A DNA stretch of 64,000 nt from the NCBI GenBank assembly GCA_026874595.1, contig CM049322.1, positions 39,486,840-39,550,839 of the forward strand, written 5' to 3'. The notes under the pieces are model-generated. The model saw nothing but the letters and a program-made list of their open reading frames with translations. It had not been told where the DNA came from and did not search any database. This DNA is from Sipunculus nudus. Lineage: Eukaryota > Annelida > Sipuncula > Golfingiida > Sipunculidae. The position numbers and the translations under genes are program-made. Numbering within the stretch: the first letter of the stretch is position 1; each line of letters opens with the position of its first letter. Below, piece by piece: positions 38,661-50,500 of the stretch.

Positions 38661-39730
38661 CACCACATTCCAGATGGTTGTACAGAACTAATGTAAAATC
38701 TTAAGGGAACTGTTCCTATATCGCGTATGTAAGATATACATAAATATAGTCTTTCACCTGAATGTTGTAGGGGATCTTCCAATATTTATTTAGTACACAA
38801 ATTGATAGCATTGGATGTTATCAGTGGCATGAAACATAACAATAGTGAGCACATCACAAGGTAGCTGTGCGGATACACCTTGCAAATCAAGTTTACCTTC
38901 AAGCTTCTATGCCGTGTTTATCTTATTTCTCTGTCTACTCATTGTGTAGAGGTTCTTCTATTCATTGTCGTGCATGCACAAGATCTGACCTCTGATGTCA
39001 TGGAGTTTTGTTATGGTAAACAGACATCCATGGACTTTATTTACTTACAGACAGAAGCATAACACCGTATTAAACATGTAAATAAGAGATATTATATCCG
39101 TGTGTCAGGACCTTTTGCACGGATTCGTTTGTATTCAGCCAATGTGAACTTACAGCGAGAGATAATGCTCGTTTGATTTCAAACATTGATGTTCCTTTAA
39201 ACATCGTGAAAAATCTGTCCTAACCGCTGTGTATCGTACCGCTTTTAAATGCAACTCTTTTCATTCTGGTATAATTTTCAAAAACCATCATTAAATGCAG
39301 TTATACATAGACTTTTCTTTTTTCTTATAATCTATAGATCATAATTGCGTTAATAGCACAAATACATTCTTGTTATGTATGGACAGTCTTATATTAGCCC
39401 GTGTTTAAAACAGGTTTCCTTTCACTGTGCTCAGTGTACTTACTTTTAGATAAAGAAAAACAATTTTATGCCGACAATTTGTTGTCTCCGTTAGAACTCA
39501 CATTTGCATGGCAGTAATTTAGGAAAACGAAAAAGCAAAATGGATTTGTTATAACTGCTATTTGTATTATCCAGGATTGGAAAAATAGTTGTGTTATACA
39601 GTCACGGATCAAACCTTCCTTAATGGACCGGTCTGAACTCTATTATTGCCTCACCTACAATACCCCTTGTTGCAGCGAACATTGCTAAATATCAAAGCTA
39701 TTGTCCAAGCTTCATAAAAAGTAACATAAC

Positions 39731-40639
39731 TCCTATAATATTATGTAAATATACATAAATGTATGCTTAACTTGTCAGCATGTTTCACTAGATGGTGAAC
39801 CGGGTCCCCAGACCATCTTGACACAACAGGTATGTTACATGTCACATGAAATACATTTTGGTTTACATTGTCACTCTAAGCGAGCAACCACAGAAGAACT
39901 GAAGGAGTACTAATCTTACAAGTTGTTATTAAATTCTCCTGGCATGGAAAATAGAAAAACAGAAATACCTACCACCCTACACAGCCAACAGGCTCCTATC
40001 TACTTACAAACGTGATTTCTGATGCGTCATTACTGTGCATTGCCGTATTTATACTCGAACGTTCCGTCGTTTTATCACAATAAGTAACGAAAGGAATAAG
40101 AATTAACCATATTATATTTAAACATTGAATTCCCCGGTTAAGACCTTTTATGTTCATTATTGTGGGGTCGAGTGCATATGAATCTACAACGTTTTCAGTA
40201 TCGAGCATGTTTAGAGGAGTACATGTCGCCCCTTTATGCGCACATGTTCAAACTTTTTCAGATTAATCCGTTAACACAGCCCACCTGTCATGTTGCGGTG
40301 GCTCTGCATTAAACAAACACATAATCAATATTGAGTCAACATTCACCTTTAATAATATAAACTTCATAAATACGAACAATGAACTTACACCCCAGATAAA
40401 ATACATTAAAATGAAACAATATTGGAATGATACGCGAGAGATTAAGTCAAGTAGATTTGATGATAATTCCATAAGTAACCTGGTAACACAGTTTATTAAT
40501 ACATTGTCATGGGAATACACCAGATAACTGCAAACAGTTATCTTAAGTTTTAAAATTGGCGCATGGGGCATATCATATGTATATATTGTTGAGTGCTGTG
40601 TTGAAAGGACAATTTATTTATTACAAAAATACCTGTATT
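39731..40639. other. Short intergenic spacer between SLC16-like units 2 and 3
   Basis: No exon seen. The minus-strand frames here have no homolog at the matching place in unit 1. Confidence 0.4.
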
Positions 40640-41751
40640 ACTTCGCTGAATACATGGACTTTTAACATTGGTACAGAGGTGTGTATAAATGTGAAAACAT
40701 TCGCAGTCACGACCGAACCCTGAATGCCTTGATGAATTAACAAGACTAGTTCACTCACCTTCCTAAACGTTTTTTCAACATAATATTTTACTTCCCCGTA
40801 CAAAGCCACAATGTAAAAAAACATGTCGACTCTTTTTGTACAAAATAATCGATACAATTGGATAATGTATGATTACTTGTATATTTACCTGGTATTTTGG
40901 TATTTGTTTCCTGTTCAACAGATAGGCTCATGTTATATGTGCAGTGTACAGTGTGTATCGTTTCAGGACGACAAAAGTATGATATATCACCATCACACGT
41001 AATACAATATCATTATAAAAAAGTATTATCGCAACAGTTTTTTTGAAGATTTATGTATAATTTATGTGTTATCTGCAGTGTACATTGTGTGTTGTTTCAG
41101 AACTATTGATGGGGCATACATATTTACAAAAAGCAAACACATTTGTTTTATAAAACAGTGTTATCGCACCTCGAACTTTATATTCGTGCTAAAATCCAGT
41201 AATTGCTATTTCAAAGTATTCTAGCTGATGTTCAACAGTTTATGTAACGGGGATGGCGTTTATTTTAAAACGAAAATGACACAAGTGTCATTCATGTGTA
41301 GGATTATGCGAAGAAGTGGAACAATTTGAGCAAGTATAACTCACATCATTCTCCAGACTTTTAACATGCCATCATAGACGTTACTATTTGCTGTTAGGTC
41401 ATTCAGAATACATCGGTTTTTGTTTCAAAATGCCACATCCTTCGAAATACCAGATTGGCGAAGCAAGAAAAATTTATCATGGTAATGTATTTGTGATATT
41501 ACGAATTAAAAATATTACGAATTAAAATATGATAGACATTGTCAGACATGAATAAGCATCCTATGCATATGCGTTTTATGCACACTTTAATTGTTTGGTG
41601 TGTATATAAGGACTGGCACAAAAGTGAAAAAAAAGTTCTTTCAATTTTAAATGCCATATATTTTCTGTACAAGGTTACACAGACAATGTTAATGGAAGTG
41701 ATACGTCTTTTATTGGTACAAGGTTTGGGACAATTATATAATTGATCCTTG

Positions 41752-41755
<4 letters not shown>

Positions 41756-41813
<58 letters not shown>
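41756..41813. repeat. (AT)n microsatellite in the core-promoter position of gene 3
   Basis: 58 bp of uninterrupted AT ends 52 bp before the ATG at 41865. Genes 1 and 2 have a TATATAG box at this spacing. The sequence after it ('caaaaggaaatg') is alignable with those genes. Confidence 0.9.
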
Positions 41814-41818
<5 letters not shown>

Positions 41819-41864
41819 GATGCAAATCTAAGTATGTTAAATTAGGGCTCTCGTTCAAAAGGAA

Positions 41865-44800
41865 ATGATTTCTAGCAAAACAGCTGGCATGGACGAAGCC
41901 AAACACGAGGCTAAAACTGAGAAGCAAGCAGAGGAAAAAGAGCCCCTACATGCATGGATCACTCTCATGGGTACGTCCCAAAAACTTATACAAGTAGGCC
42001 AAAGTGATGCACCAGGATATAAAATGTTTGTAACCACCGAACCCTTTAGATTTTTTTTTATTTCCAGTAGACGTACTGCATTTACACTCCAGCCTCTCGG
42101 ATAAGTCTATCTAAAAAATAAAATAATATAGTTTCTATATAATTTCCATATGTTTTGCTTTTTCTGTTGAGACAAACAGTAAAGATATTATCATAACGTC
42201 CAGTGACCATACCATTTTTTTCACATAAAAAAATCTATAACAGTATAGTAGAATAATTGTCCCCCTGCATTAATTTATGAAAAAGTACCCGAGAAACTAA
42301 CCTGTATTTATTAGATATAGCTGACATTATTTGGTATTTCATATGATATATCTAATTCAAACTCGAAATACTTTTATTTTCAAAACTTACGAAACGCTGA
42401 ATGTAACTTAACATTTAGTTTCACAAAATGTTTAACCAAACTCTAGTATTCATCACTGAATATCAACATGAAAACGAAAATTAAATCCATAATTTAAAAG
42501 AAAAATGTAAAAAAGAGGGTTTTGTCACCAGCTTATTATCTAGTTAACTCCGTTGTGCGTATACATGAACTATATACAGCAGAGCGTCGTATGTAAAAAA
42601 TACCGTTTATCAGAAACATCTTTTATCCAAAATAATCAACTGAGAACCGGAAATTTAAACGTTTTTCCGAAATCCGAGCAGTGAAAAAATTTTAGAAAAA
42701 AAAAGTATGAAAGTTGTTGTAATTCCAAGCAAATGTAGCTTAATCAATGGAGATAAAAATTATCGACTCATTTTTGCATTCGAGCACAGGCAGGTGTGAA
42801 AACCTTCCACTTTCCAAGCTAAGGCCTAAGCAAAAGTCGACCATTTTTTTTCATTAAGTAGTGAATAGTTTTTGGTAATGTTTCAAGTAACGTAAAAAAC
42901 AGGTCCTTAACCACTAAACGTAACTTAGGGTAAGCCCGAGGTAGTTTGTTAATATCAAACCAATCAAACAAATACGCCAATTCATACAGTGGTATGGTTT
43001 TCAAATAATCGTTGTTTGGTTATCACATGTGATTTTATAAGCTCTTCAGTCTTGGACTAACAAAGGGCTTATTGAAGCTAATTAAACATTGTAGTAAAAA
43101 ATCATATAATATCTTGGCCGAGTTGGAAAAGAAAGCCTCAGTCTTTGAAAATTTATTCAGTAACTAAACAGCTCGTTTATGATTCACGGCCGAATCGATC
43201 CGTTGAACGTTTTTTTTTTTTTTTGGGGGGGGGGGATTAGTACATCCAAGAACAGAACACCACCGTTACTAGCTAACAAGCACCAATTTTTTTAATTAAT
43301 TTTAATTTACAAATGCCGCATATTTCAACATCGTTGCACTCGGGCATACAGAGGACCGTTTCGCACAGTGCGCTTGCTCGAGGAAAGAGTTACCGTCGAT
43401 AAGCATTACATGCTTTGTTATCCTTTCTTGTAACAGGAGTCACAGTTGGCTATGGGATACTAAGCGGAACTTCCCGATCCTATGGTCTGATATATGTTGA
43501 AATGCTTGGCCTCTTCAATGAAGGTCCCGTGAAAACCAGCCTTGTATTGACTATTCAGTCCATTAGCCAAATAGTTGCAGGTAAACAATTCTGCATGGTA
43601 CTCATATACAGTAACCCCCAATAACACGACATGCTTTCGAGACAATGAACCCAGAATCCCGATTAATCGGAGCAGGCTTTTGCGGATTTTCGCCAAGAAA
43701 AAAAAATGTTCTTTTCGCATTTTCTAGGTAGTTTTCAGCTAAATTGTCTAGCCTGTATACCCACCGACAAATCAGTAGCATATCGACAGTTCAGTACGGA
43801 ATTTTACAAAACTAGAGAGTTTACAAAACCGACACAAAAAAGTAGTGGTTCCTACCATCTCGCTTGCCGTATACCAGCTTGTTAACCGTATGAGCCAATT
43901 CACGGTCCAATAGTAGTCATTTCCATATAGATACAACATTTACACCTGTACCCTCTCATATGGATGCTTATACAGATTCAGCCATTATATTTGTGTATGG
44001 GTCATCCGTAACAGTTCCGATACAAAACAAGGCAGGACCGAACCTCTCGATTTAAAATTAAATGACTCATTCTTTTATGTCCATTGAGCAAGTTATGAAG
44101 TGCTGATATTTCATTTATCCAGCTGCAGTTTTCGGAATACTGAGTGACCAAATAAGTGCCCGCTTGGTAGTGATGAGTGCCGGTGTTTTATCATGTCTCG
44201 CCTTCGTCGCCACATCTTTTGCATCGAGTTTGACATATGTCTTCTTAACGTACAGTGTGCTTGGTATGTATTTGTTTTATATTAATGTGTTAAATAAAAC
44301 GTTTAGCATTCCGAGGAGGGCATCTGGAATCTGACCAGTAATCCTGTCCATTTTGTCCCGCGCGGGCGCCGGAGTTATATTAATATATACAGATATATGT
44401 TAAGGCAGTGACTTAAAAAGAATTTGCACAGGTCAAAATGCTCACAGCACATAAAGGGGTAGGTCGTGTTCAAATATGGACGACCCTCACGCATTTTTCA
44501 AGGTCACAGGGAGATTACACTTCACTGATTTAACACAATAACCTAAACAGATTTTGAGGCAAAGTCACCAAACGTACAGCATTAATACACCTCATAAACG
44601 GATAGATAGAGTTCGAATATGGATAACCTTTTGAGGGTTACAGAGGTAATCTTGTGAGTGACATTGCCTCGTCTCAAAATTGCTACAGGTATTCACAACC
44701 TATTTTCTTTCAACTACTTCCACTACAGGCGGGGGACATACAAGATTTGTTCCACAGGTCAACTTCATTTTTTTTTCTTGTTCTAGGAAATAAGACCTTG

Positions 44801-47527
44801 TACAGAGGGCGTGTAAACAGGCAATTGTGATTTCGGCACCAACAATTGCAAGTGTAGCTCCCAGATGTGTGATAGTATCAGGGAATTTGGTACTCATGTT
44901 TTGCCTAATCTATGCATAAATAATATCTGCATCATTGGCAGAACCTAATAATCCACATGAGAATCGGATGTCTGACCTCGCGATTAGTTTCATTTTTTTG
45001 GAACTTTCTCTTCAACAATGGTTAGGCTAGCTTTCCCGATCTCCTTGGCATCATAACGTATTGCTATTGGGTATAGAATAATTGCATTTACACTTGAATC
45101 TGTCCGTCATGAGCAAATTTTATTTCAATTCATTTTCTTAAATAGATAATGTACCTTAAATTTCACGTTTCATAGGAATTTGCAATGCTACAATCTACAT
45201 CTTCCCCTTCCGGATGCTAAACCATTACTTCGAAAAACGGAGAAGTCTTGCAAATGGTATTGCGACCGCTGGGAGTAGCCTAGGGGCTTTGCTTCTACCT
45301 TTCCTGTTTAGTTTTTTGCTCGACATATATTCAGTCAGAGGATTATTTCTTGTGTGTGGTGGACTGTTGCTAAACATATCAGTGGTTGGAGCCCTGTTGC
45401 GGCCAGTCGAGATAGGAAGGGAAAAACTGGAAAGAGGAAAGACGTCTGAGGGATGTGAAAACAAAGCTTATGAAATAGATAATATATCACAGCCAGGGAC
45501 CTTGGACACAAGAGGACAGAAAGTTGTCAACAAAGCAAAATATTCCTGTGAGAAGGCAACAGGATCATTTGTAAAATTTGAAAATAATGATTGCGATTCC
45601 AGTGATAATAATGCAAAGGTTGAGCAAATTAAGGGACAAACGATCAGAAGCGGGAGCTCGAACGATGACAATGAAAAGAGGGGAAATTCGTACAAAGGAA
45701 AGAAAACCAGGAAACAGCAGACCAAAAGTCTCCTAAAATATGTCTGTAGTTTCCAGTTTACCTTGCTTGTCGTGCTGTGGTTTATTAGTGGACTTGGTTT
45801 CACCGGAGCTGCGACCTACTTGCCTGCTTATTCTCTTGAGAAAAAAATAACTTTATCTCAAAATTCATTTTTTCTCTCACTTATCGGTGGGTTTGATCTG
45901 GTTGGAAGAATAGCTTCAGGGTATGTCGGCGACAGAAGTGTTATCCCAAAGCGCCTCATTGTGGCAGTGGCTTCAATTATAACCGGTACAGCTAATATCC
46001 TGTTGCCAATGTTCAGTTCTTATTCAGGTTTTGTCATCTATTGTTGCATATTTGGAGCAACCTGTGGAATCTTCATGCCGTTAGTTGGTCCACTGAGTGT
46101 TGAAGTTCTTGGTGTAGAGCGAGTTGGAATGGGAATTGGTATTTCCAGTATGTGTTTTGGTATTTCTACAGCAGTGCAATCTCTTTTATTCGGTGAGTAT
46201 TATAGTAATAGTGAAAAATGATGATTAATATAATAAATATCAATAATTACAAGTAGAACAATTACTTATAATTATACTGCTACTACTTCTACTAATTCTA
46301 CAATTACTTCTACTGGTACTTATAATAATATTAATAATAATAATAATATCAATATCAAATAATATTAATAAATAATGATAATTAATAACAATTATTATCA
46401 ACATAGATTTACAAAATTACCAATTATGAATGAGAATTATAAAAATGAATATTTCTGCGAATATATTTATAATATTTTCTACTAAACAATGATAAACCAA
46501 TTTTACCACACTTTTTAATTCGGAGATACGGGAGCTCGAAATATATTTAACACAAATAACTATTTCCTTTTCAAGTTTTAATTCATTCCAGAAAATTTAT
46601 TTGAATTTCGACTTTAAATTTTTTTTTCAGAAGAGGTAGTTCCTCTTTATGATTATTTATTATATTTTTATGTGACATCAGACACTATAATCAAACCGGT
46701 ATATATAAATCAATGTATTTTAACTACGGTTAATGTAGCATCCGTGGAATATCCTCCCAACTCAAATGTCATTTTGAAATAATATTATATATCGTTTTTA
46801 ATCTGGTGTCATGTTTTCTTGATATATCTTGATTTGTTTTAATTTTACTATCAGTAAATAGTCTGGGTTGGGTGTAGAGGACTTTATTGCAGTAAGAAAT
46901 ATATAAATGCACAGAACACAATTCACAAATATGTGCATTACTGGTAGTCGCATCATTGAAAACTAATATAAATGCTCCACAGTTATAATAAAAAAAATAT
47001 ATGACCGACAGGCTGCATATAAAACGATGACACGTGCAGCTAACATCCAACAGTTATGTTTAATTCCCCAATTACAAAAATCACAAACATACAAAGCCAA
47101 AATGGTCCTCAATGTAACACTGAATACTTTAAAGTACTAAAACTACATTAACTACACTAGAACTAAACTATATGTATCGCAGCGCGTGCGTAAACTTAAG
47201 GTGGGTGGAGGTGGGGGTTGTAAAGATGCAGCTGCATGCACCGCCGCCGCAAGACAAAGTGAACTAAGTGTACCCCACCAAAATGACTGCGGGATCCTCC
47301 AGGTGGCGCCCTAAATACCTATAGATACGTCACACAGCCAAAGAGCTACAGATACTGGTCCCAACTCGTCAACGATATAAAGGAAAAGTTTAACTAGGTC
47401 AATCTCACATTAATATAAGAAGAAAGTCAGGGCTGGATGTAGAGTACTTTATTTCAGCAAGAAATATATAAATGCACAGAATACAATTCACAAATATTTG
47501 CATCACTGGTAGTCGCATCATTAAAAA

Positions 47528-47573
<46 letters not shown>

Positions 47574-50500
47574 CCACAGTAATAATAAAATATTTGACCG
47601 ACAAGCTGCATATAAAACGATGAAACGTGCAGCTATCATCCAACAGTTATGTGTAAATCCCCAACAATCACCCAAACCCAACCAGTAGATTAACATTCTT
47701 TTACCCAAGACCTTGATTTTCTCTAACAAATCAAGCTCTACATATTTTTCGTATAGTGCGCCAATCTCCGTGTTTCTTAATAAGGTTACCGCGTCCCGAC
47801 GTTGAGCTAAGCGCGGAAGCGATATCGACGTCACGGAGGTTTCCTGTAGATGGTCCCTGAAGGTTCCGCGTTGACCGACGCCATATTTTTGGACCCAGCT
47901 TGAGATATAGGGACAGGAACCCCTACATTTTGTTTGTTGCATAGCCAGCATTTCCAGGACCTGTCTAGTGTAAGTACCATCCCCTGTCGAGTATCGCCCT
48001 TGTGCGTCAATTACACCAGCGACGTGACCTTCTTGCTGCGGTTGCTGCTTAGACGGGTTCTGCTTAGACTTGTGTTACATATATCTGTTTTGTTATGCGC
48101 AGGGTTTGGCGTAGACATTTTTATTCGTGTTAGGCAGGCCCTGGTTTATTGTACACAGGAGTGTTACATTCTGATTAGTGTAGCGCAAGCATATTTCGTT
48201 GCATTTGGAGATGGCGAGTTGGCCTGGCTCGCGTGTGGGGTCTGAAGTGTAGAAACACAGCGTTCTTTGTTCTAGATGTTTAAAATCTGTTCCAGTAACG
48301 TGTGTATTGTTCTTTGGGATTTTCCATTTTCTATTATTTTCGGATGAAAAAGTTATAAATAAGGGTCGTGTTTAGAGCCAAAGGAGAAGAGAGAAAAATT
48401 CCAGCGGACACGGAAGAGTGTCAATCAGTTTTGGGACCTTTCCGATAATTGCAGAACTTATAGATATTCTTCGAAATTTGTAAAGGATTTTATATAGTCT
48501 TCAGTTTGCCTTTTGGATTATTGCCAGAACTTCAATTTTGGATTACAACAGATTGATTTCGAGATTACATTGGACTATTATTCTCTGAGAAGATTTACGT
48601 GAACTGTTCATCTGGATTATATGTTTTAAAGGATTTGTTAAGCTGTGACAGTGGTGGTATCCAGAATCAAAGCCTAGGATCCGGACACTCTAGTACTGTA
48701 CACTTTTTTTGTTATACTGTATAATTGTATTGATTTACTGTTATACTGTTGTTATACTGTATAATTGTATTGATTTAGTGTATTGTAATGTTGGGATTGA
48801 TTTAAGAATAAATTAAAATTACAGACGAAGCCGCTTAATTGCAAGAGGCTTTTGTCAAGCAAATTTGTTGCAATTAACCGAAGTTGCATTTAGGCGAATT
48901 CACTGTCTACCATGTGTGTGGGGAAGCTGAATGATCGATTGGACCGCCGAATATCTAATTAATTTAGCATTTGTTTTGTAACACTATTCGTATTGTGATA
49001 AAGAATAAAACACCAGTATTAGATAACTAGTATTAAAAATAAAAATATATACAAGAGAACACATTAAAAGCCAAGCCATAGAGAGTTATTAAAGATCACA
49101 TATATATCAACAAAGGCAATATACTTCATATACCAAAAATATTCAAAATATGCAAAATGCCTGATGTAATTTACATCATGTTAACACCTAAAGAACTCTG
49201 TGATTTACTTCTGTTTTACGGTGAGATGAGCTGTGTCCTGTACGTGTGTCCCCACTGCGTAAAAGTGTTCTATCTGGCACTGAGACTTGTCTGACTGCTC
49301 CAAATAATGGCGGAGTGTTGCTAGCGCCTGCAAGGCCTGTCGTGATGTAGTAGCTGGGAGTGATGCTGGTTCTTCTTCATCCTCGGCAGATGTGTTACCA
49401 ACGACTGAGTCACAGATCTCTTGGTCAGTTGGCATGCCCCGGCATTCAGCAGCAGCATCCATCGCCACATACTCCTTAAACTCCTCCCTGGAGATGTTTG
49501 GCGGTGGTTCATCATTGGTTGGTTCTGGTAGTGGATCTTTAGTTCTGAAACCGGCTTTAGCAAAGCAATGAACAACGGTAGAGGCACTAACAGTGGTAAC
49601 AGAACAAACCATGGGAGAGCTAACAAACAAAGTTTGTTTGACAAACAAACTCAAACTAATTAAGAGTTGCTCTTATGTTTAAAATACGTGAAATATTTTT
49701 AACCCACCATTGTTAACCCACTTCAAAGAGATGTGTCCTATGACCATGTCGAGCTGCATCACCGAGTTAAAGGTGATTAAGGTCCTTTGTACACATGTGC
49801 ACCAGCAGTTATCACAGCGGCTACTTTTGAAGTTTCGGTCTATGATCATTGTTGTGATAACACAAACACAACTCACCGACTCATTGAAGTACTTGCATTT
49901 AACGTGAGTTTTCTACCTTTCTGCCCATATTATCCCTTGCGTTAATCGGAAGTTTGCGATTATGAGGCTTCCGATTTTGCGGCGTGTTTTAATGATAACA
50001 TATAGGGAATGGTTTTGGTTTTCAGAATTTTTTTGCAAATAAGCGGCATTTTCTATTAACCGACTTGCAAATAAGTGGCGTCGTCTGTATTTGTTAACAA
50101 AAAAAAACACTGAATTCTTTATTCATTCCCCCTAAACATTTGCCTAGTGTTACAGAGTCTGATTTTTATTTAGCGCCGTAACAAAATTTATGCTCGTCAC
50201 AACTACGTGATCTGTTGCTTTAGGTTCCGTTTCACTTGTCATTGTCGTTGTTCGGCTGTTGGGTTAATCCTATATCAGGATTAGGTTTCATGGTACTCAC
50301 AACCTTTTAAAACGAGTTTTCTCTGACCCCTAGGTATCCTAGTCTTAGCAAAGTCCTCAGCCTCTAAAAGTTCTTATGCCTCCAGGGAGGTAAGCCCTTC
50401 ATTTTCGATTAACTGCAAAGTTTGGGTGTCAATTTCAGTTTCTGTGCCCATAAGAAGACTTCGGAGTATCATCGTCGGTATCATCCATATTCTCAAAAAT

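Larger units (their letters stand above)
31880..39730 (+). repeat. Segmental duplication unit 2 (SLC16-like gene plus flanks)
   Basis: Collinear with 470-7510 through promoter, exons, introns and 3' flank. It keeps an intron-1 block (about 33700-33940) that unit 1 lacks and gene 3 has (about 42300-42520), so the missing piece is a deletion in unit 1. Edges were judged by eye. Confidence 0.85.

Noticed and set aside
46861-47670. Blocks A and A' as a pair of LTRs of a short retroelement
   Set aside because: The ends do not show TG..CA or a primer-binding site, the interior is only about 350 bp, and B is itself duplicated elsewhere. A tandem A-B duplication explains it better.
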